The translations under genes and the position numbers were made by a program. A stretch of DNA of 18,488 nt from positions 1 to 18,488 of the forward strand of contig CAZTAS010000123.1 in assembly GCA_964611635.1 (NCBI GenBank), written 5' to 3'. Below the pieces are notes generated by a model, which worked only from the letters and a program-made list of their open reading frames with translations, did no database searches and was not told where the DNA came from. Below are positions 15,499-18,488 of the stretch, piece by piece. The DNA is from JAFDED01 sp964611635 (lineage in GTDB: Bacteria; Desulfobacterota; JAFDED01). Every line of letters starts with the position of its first letter. The stretch's first letter is position 1.

Positions 15499-16236
15499 AT
15501 GAGCGGTTTTACAACTCTGATCTATGAAAAAAGGGATCATATCGCATATATTACTCTTAATCGGCCTCATGTTCTGAATATTTATAATGTTCAGATGCGG
15601 GATGACCTATATCAAGTCCTCAGCGCTATTAAAGATGACAGCAAAGTGAGAGTTGGCATATTCAAAGGAGCAGGAGAAAAGGCATTCTGTGCAGGAGCAG
15701 ACTTAAGCGAGTTCCTTACCGCACCTTCCCCAGTAGTGGCCCGAAAAGTTCGCTGGCAGCGCGATATTTGGGGCCTCTTTTTGAGTATTCCCCAGCCACT
15801 TATCGCTGCTGTTCACGGATATGTTTTGGGTTCAGGGATTGAAATTGCTTTATGCTGCGACATCAGGATAGCTTCGGAGGATGCCCGGTTCGGTTTACCT
15901 GAAGTCGGATTGGGTATCATACCAGCTGCTGGCGGCACTCAGACTCTTCCCCGCGTAGTCGGACAAGCCGCGGCTCTCGAAATGCTAGTTACCAGCCGTT
16001 GGATTAGCAGTCAAGAGGCTTACAGAGTCGGCCTGGTCAATCAAGTGGTGCCGAGGACGAAACTTCTGAAGAGTGCCGAAGAAAAGGCTCAAAAAATCGC
16101 ATCCTATAGTCCACTTGCGGTCATGAATGCCAAAAAAGCATTATTGAGGGGGATGGATTTGACACTTGCAGAAGGTCTGGATCTTGAAAAACGGCTTGCG
16201 TGCGAGCTCAAATCAGTTGCCGGCCAAAAGAACTGA
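15499..16236 (+). CDS. Enoyl-CoA hydratase (crotonase family)
   Basis: A 245-residue crotonase with all hallmarks of a true hydratase: oxyanion-hole segments KAFCAGADLS (61-70) and AAVHGYVLGSGIEIALCCD (103-121), and both catalytic glutamates, Glu135 in LPEVGLG and Glu161 in ALEMLV, with the PAAGGTQTLPR loop between them. It probably adds water across a trans-2-enoyl-CoA, giving the 3-hydroxyacyl-CoA. The start ATG at 15499 has GAGG upstream; the longer frame beginning at 15463 overlaps the previous gene and lacks family similarity at its N-terminus. It sits between the non-canonical crotonase and the acyl-CoA synthetase, clearly in one operon. Confidence 0.92.
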   Translation: MSGFTTLIYEKRDHIAYITLNRPHVLNIYNVQMRDDLYQVLSAIKDDSKVRVGIFKGAGEKAFCAGADLSEFLTAPSPVVARKVRWQRDIWGLFLSIPQPLIAAVHGYVLGSGIEIALCCDIRIASEDARFGLPEVGLGIIPAAGGTQTLPRVVGQAAALEMLVTSRWISSQEAYRVGLVNQVVPRTKLLKSAEEKAQKIASYSPLAVMNAKKALLRGMDLTLAEGLDLEKRLACELKSVAGQKN

Positions 16237-16290
16237 TAGGGAAAAAAGTTGCGCCACATTCGCACCAAGCAATAGGATAAGGAGCCGAGA

Positions 16291-17850
16291 ATGAACACGA
16301 CGGATTTTTTAAGTATAGCTACTGCAATCTGTCCTGAGAGGAACGGTATAGTGTTTGAGGGAGGAGGGTGGACCTTCACCCAGACCAATGAGCGAGTTAA
16401 TAGATTGGCCAATGCCTTGGCGAAGCTAGGGGTGGGAAAAGGTGATCGAATTGGGATGCTCCATGTTAATTGCAATCAATATATTGAATCATATTTTGCT
16501 GCAGCCAAGTTAGGCGCCATCTTCGTCCCTTTGAATTTTAGGGCAAAGGCCGAGGAGTTAAAATATATGATTGGCAATGCGGAGGTTAAAATTTTATTTG
16601 TGGGAAGCAGGTACATGGATTTGGTTGATGCTATCTTGCCACAGATTCTCACTATTAAACAGTGCATTTCTATACATAGTGATAGTGGAAGAATGCTTCA
16701 ATACGAGGATCTCATCAATTCGTCATCTTCTGACGAGTTATGTTGTGAAACCGGGGACGAAGATATCACCATTCTAATGTACACGGCAGGTACCACTGGA
16801 CGTCCCAAAGGTGTGCCATTGAGGCATACCGCATTTGTTACCTACGTTCTGGATAATGTAGAGCCTGCCAGCCCGGATATTGAGGAGAGGAACTTACTTT
16901 CTGTTCCGCTATATCATGTGCCTGGGATTCAGGCAATGTTAGCCGCCATGTATGGTGGCCGAACATTAGTCCTGATGAAACAGTTTGAGGTCAAGGAATG
17001 GTTGGAGACCGTTGAGCGGGAGAAGGTCACGCGGGCGATGTTGGTCCCAACCATGCTGAAGAGGATCATCGATGATCCCGACTTTGCAAAATACAACTTG
17101 AAGAGCCTTAGTGTAATGACTTATGGTGCTGCTCCCATGCCCTTTGAGGTAATCAATAAGGCTATCAAGGTTATGCCATGGGTGAGGTTTATAAATGCCT
17201 TTGGGCAAACAGAAACTGCTTCCACTATTACTACTTTAGGCCCAGAGGATCATCTCATTGAAGGCACAGAAGAGGAGCGGGAGATAAAGTTAAAGAGGCT
17301 TTCCTCCTCTATCGGCAAGCCATTGCCTGACGTGGAAGTGAAAATTGTTGATGAAAAAGGGAGCACGGTCCCACCGTCAGAAGTGGGCGAGATTTTAGTA
17401 AAAGGTCCCCGTATCATAACAGGTTATTGGCACGATGAACAAAAGAGCTCACAGGTCATCACCCCTGATGGGTGGCTGCACACGGGTGACATAGGATGGA
17501 TGGATAATGAGGGTTATATTTACCTGGCTGGCCGTGCTAACGATATGATCATCCGCGGGGGGGAGAACATCTCTCCAGAAGAAGTAGAGGATGTGCTCCA
17601 TTCTTATAATAAAATTGAGGAAGCGGCCGTCATTGGGGTTCCTGACCCCCAGTGGGGACAACAACCCCGGGCCATTGTTATGCTGAAAAAAGAAGAGGTT
17701 GCCACTCCGGAAGAGATTATGGAGTATTGTCGATCAAGGCTTGCCGGGTTTAAGCGACCCAGATCAGTGGTTTTTGTTGACTCTTTGCCGCGAAACCCAA
17801 TGGGTAAAGTTCTCAGGAGAAAGCTCCGTGAACAATACGGGCAACCTTAA
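16291..17850 (+). CDS. AMP-forming acyl-CoA synthetase (ANL superfamily)
   Basis: A 519-residue ligase of normal length. The ATP-binding P-loop YTAGTTGRPKG is at 164-174, then NAFGQTETAS (adenine and acyl pocket), HTGDIGWMDNEGYIYLAGR (hinge and ribose-binding Asp), MIIRGGENISPEEVE, and the C-terminal catalytic lysine Lys506 in PRNPMGKVLRR. It activates a carboxylic acid with ATP to the acyl-adenylate and then to acyl-CoA. The chain length or ring nature of the substrate cannot be read. The start has AAGGAG at good spacing. It is the last gene of the crotonase operon. Together with the CoA-transferases of the divergent operon it gives the cell ATP-dependent and ATP-independent routes to CoA loading. 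Confidence 0.93.
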   Translation: MNTTDFLSIATAICPERNGIVFEGGGWTFTQTNERVNRLANALAKLGVGKGDRIGMLHVNCNQYIESYFAAAKLGAIFVPLNFRAKAEELKYMIGNAEVKILFVGSRYMDLVDAILPQILTIKQCISIHSDSGRMLQYEDLINSSSSDELCCETGDEDITILMYTAGTTGRPKGVPLRHTAFVTYVLDNVEPASPDIEERNLLSVPLYHVPGIQAMLAAMYGGRTLVLMKQFEVKEWLETVEREKVTRAMLVPTMLKRIIDDPDFAKYNLKSLSVMTYGAAPMPFEVINKAIKVMPWVRFINAFGQTETASTITTLGPEDHLIEGTEEEREIKLKRLSSSIGKPLPDVEVKIVDEKGSTVPPSEVGEILVKGPRIITGYWHDEQKSSQVITPDGWLHTGDIGWMDNEGYIYLAGRANDMIIRGGENISPEEVEDVLHSYNKIEEAAVIGVPDPQWGQQPRAIVMLKKEEVATPEEIMEYCRSRLAGFKRPRSVVFVDSLPRNPMGKVLRRKLREQYGQP

Positions 17851-17900
17851 TTCCTGCAAAAGCCATTATAACTGGCTATCCCAAAACGCGGCAGCGCATC

Positions 17901-17929
17901 TTGACGGCTTGGGAGGGTTAATATATTAT
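17901..17929 (+). promoter_or_regulatory. Candidate sigma-70 promoter for the desulforedoxin-like pair
   Basis: TTGACG (-35, five of six) at 17901-17906 and TATTAT (-10, five of six) at 17924-17929 are separated by the ideal 17 bases. The pair lies about 90 bases before the first desulforedoxin-like start and after the ligase stop, so these small genes may be transcribed on their own. Confidence 0.5.
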
Positions 17930-18022
17930 AAATTAATGTTCATATCTAGAAAACCCCTGCGTGGTTGGGGAAATAACATCTGTTTATCATGCTTCCAAAA
18001 ACCCATGGAGGTTTAGGCAAAA

Positions 18023-18145
18023 ATGGCGAATCAAATTGGAAAAAGATATTTTTGCAATAAATGTGGTGCAGAATTCATAGTAACCCGCGGTGGAACGGGG
18101 ACCCTTTATTGCTGTGGTCAGCCAATGGAACTTAAAAAGTCTTGA
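18023..18145 (+). CDS. Desulforedoxin-like small iron protein
   Basis: A 40-residue protein that matches desulforedoxin (36 residues in Desulfovibrio gigas) over its full length. The four cysteines Cys11, Cys14, Cys30 and Cys31 have exactly the desulforedoxin spacing (C-x2-C, then 15 residues, then CC), and the N-terminus MANQIGKRYFCNKCGAEF and the end LYCCGQPMEL are family-like. It should bind one Fe with four Cys and act as a cytoplasmic one-electron carrier, or resemble the N-terminal domain of desulfoferrodoxin. The start ATG at 18023 is preceded by GGAGG. The frame is too short for most gene callers. It is followed 11 bases later by a paralogue. Confidence 0.9.
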   Translation: MANQIGKRYFCNKCGAEFIVTRGGTGTLYCCGQPMELKKS

Positions 18146-18156
18146 GGTGATAAGAA

Positions 18157-18297
18157 ATGATTCAACTTGGAAAGCGATATCGTTGCGAGGTTTGTGGCAC
18201 CGAAATTCTTTGCACTAAAGCCGGTGAAGGCTATCCGGTATGTTGCAATGAGGAAATGAAAGTTAAGGAACCCAAACCTTTGCCGTCATCTGATTGA
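18157..18297 (+). CDS. Second desulforedoxin-like small iron protein
   Basis: A 46-residue paralogue of the preceding gene. Cys10, Cys13, Cys29 and Cys30 keep the desulforedoxin spacing (MIQLGKRYRCEVCGTEI at the start, YPVCCNEEMKVKE near the end), and a proline-rich polar tail of about eight residues follows. It should bind one rubredoxin-type Fe centre. The ribosome site GAGGTGA overlaps the stop of the upstream gene, so the two are co-translated. The two differ enough in sequence that they may form homodimers or a heterodimer, since desulforedoxin itself is a dimer. Partner and role are unknown; proximity to the crotonase operon is suggestive only. No gene follows to the window end. Confidence 0.9.
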   Translation: MIQLGKRYRCEVCGTEILCTKAGEGYPVCCNEEMKVKEPKPLPSSD

Positions 18298-18488
18298 AAT
18301 CATATGAGCCTATTTGTAATTTGATAGTTGTGCTTGCCGGATTTTTTCCATTATCAACAAGGCGAGAGACTCAGGGATTTTCCTTAACCCTTAGATGGAA
18401 TTTTGCAAAAAAACGGTGTTTTTCTTTAAAATGTTGTAACACTTTAGCTCTTTGAAAAAAGAATAAGCTGGCGGTTTAGGATCTCCTC

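Noticed and set aside
1..18488. CRISPR arrays, tRNA or rRNA genes, toxin-antitoxin or phage genes
   Set aside because: No regularly spaced repeats, no cloverleaf-like or rRNA sequence, and no phage or defence-type proteins were seen in reading through the window.

Overview
The window looks like a piece of an anaerobic bacterial chromosome of moderate GC. Two adjacent desulforedoxin-type iron proteins, a TAXI-type TRAP importer, several family III CoA-transferases and a set of beta-oxidation-like enzymes suggest a strict anaerobe of the sulfate-reducing or syntrophic kind (Desulfobacterota, or a Peptococcaceae-like Firmicute). No rRNA, tRNA or housekeeping marker fixes the taxon, so this is inference from gene content.

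Layout. Bases 1-1250 hold a decayed IS1634-family insertion sequence whose transposase has an in-frame stop, a large internal deletion and a shifted C-terminus. From about 13.2 kb down to 1.36 kb on the minus strand lies one long, tightly spaced operon. In transcription order it encodes a 54-residue two-helix membrane protein, a 4-hydroxybutyrate/acetate-type CoA-transferase, a MaoC-like double-hotdog protein, two adjacent CaiB/BaiF CoA-transferases (one without the catalytic Asp, one with it), a TAXI solute receptor, a fused TRAP permease, an alpha-methylacyl-CoA racemase-like protein, a fumarate-reductase/ketosteroid-dehydrogenase-like flavoprotein and a nitroreductase-family flavoprotein. 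Bases 13.2-14.7 kb are mostly non-coding and hold the C-terminal stub of an ISL3-family transposase. A divergent plus-strand operon (14.7-17.85 kb) then encodes two crotonase-fold proteins and an AMP-forming acyl-CoA synthetase. After a candidate sigma-70 promoter come the two desulforedoxin-like genes at 18.02-18.30 kb.

How the parts may work together (inference). The receptor and permease import an organic acid. The ligase and CoA-transferases load it onto CoA. The racemase-like enzyme sets the configuration at an alpha-methyl (branched) centre. The flavoprotein and nitroreductase carry out desaturation or reduction. The crotonases and the MaoC-like protein hydrate or otherwise process enoyl-CoA intermediates. 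There is no acyl-CoA dehydrogenase, 3-hydroxyacyl-CoA dehydrogenase or thiolase in the window, so the pathway is incomplete here. The gene set resembles benzylsuccinate-type and bile-acid/steroid-type anaerobic pathways without matching either. Three enzymes lack canonical catalytic residues (one CaiB-like subunit, one crotonase, and the MaoC-like protein), which is the main reason to regard the cluster as possibly undescribed.
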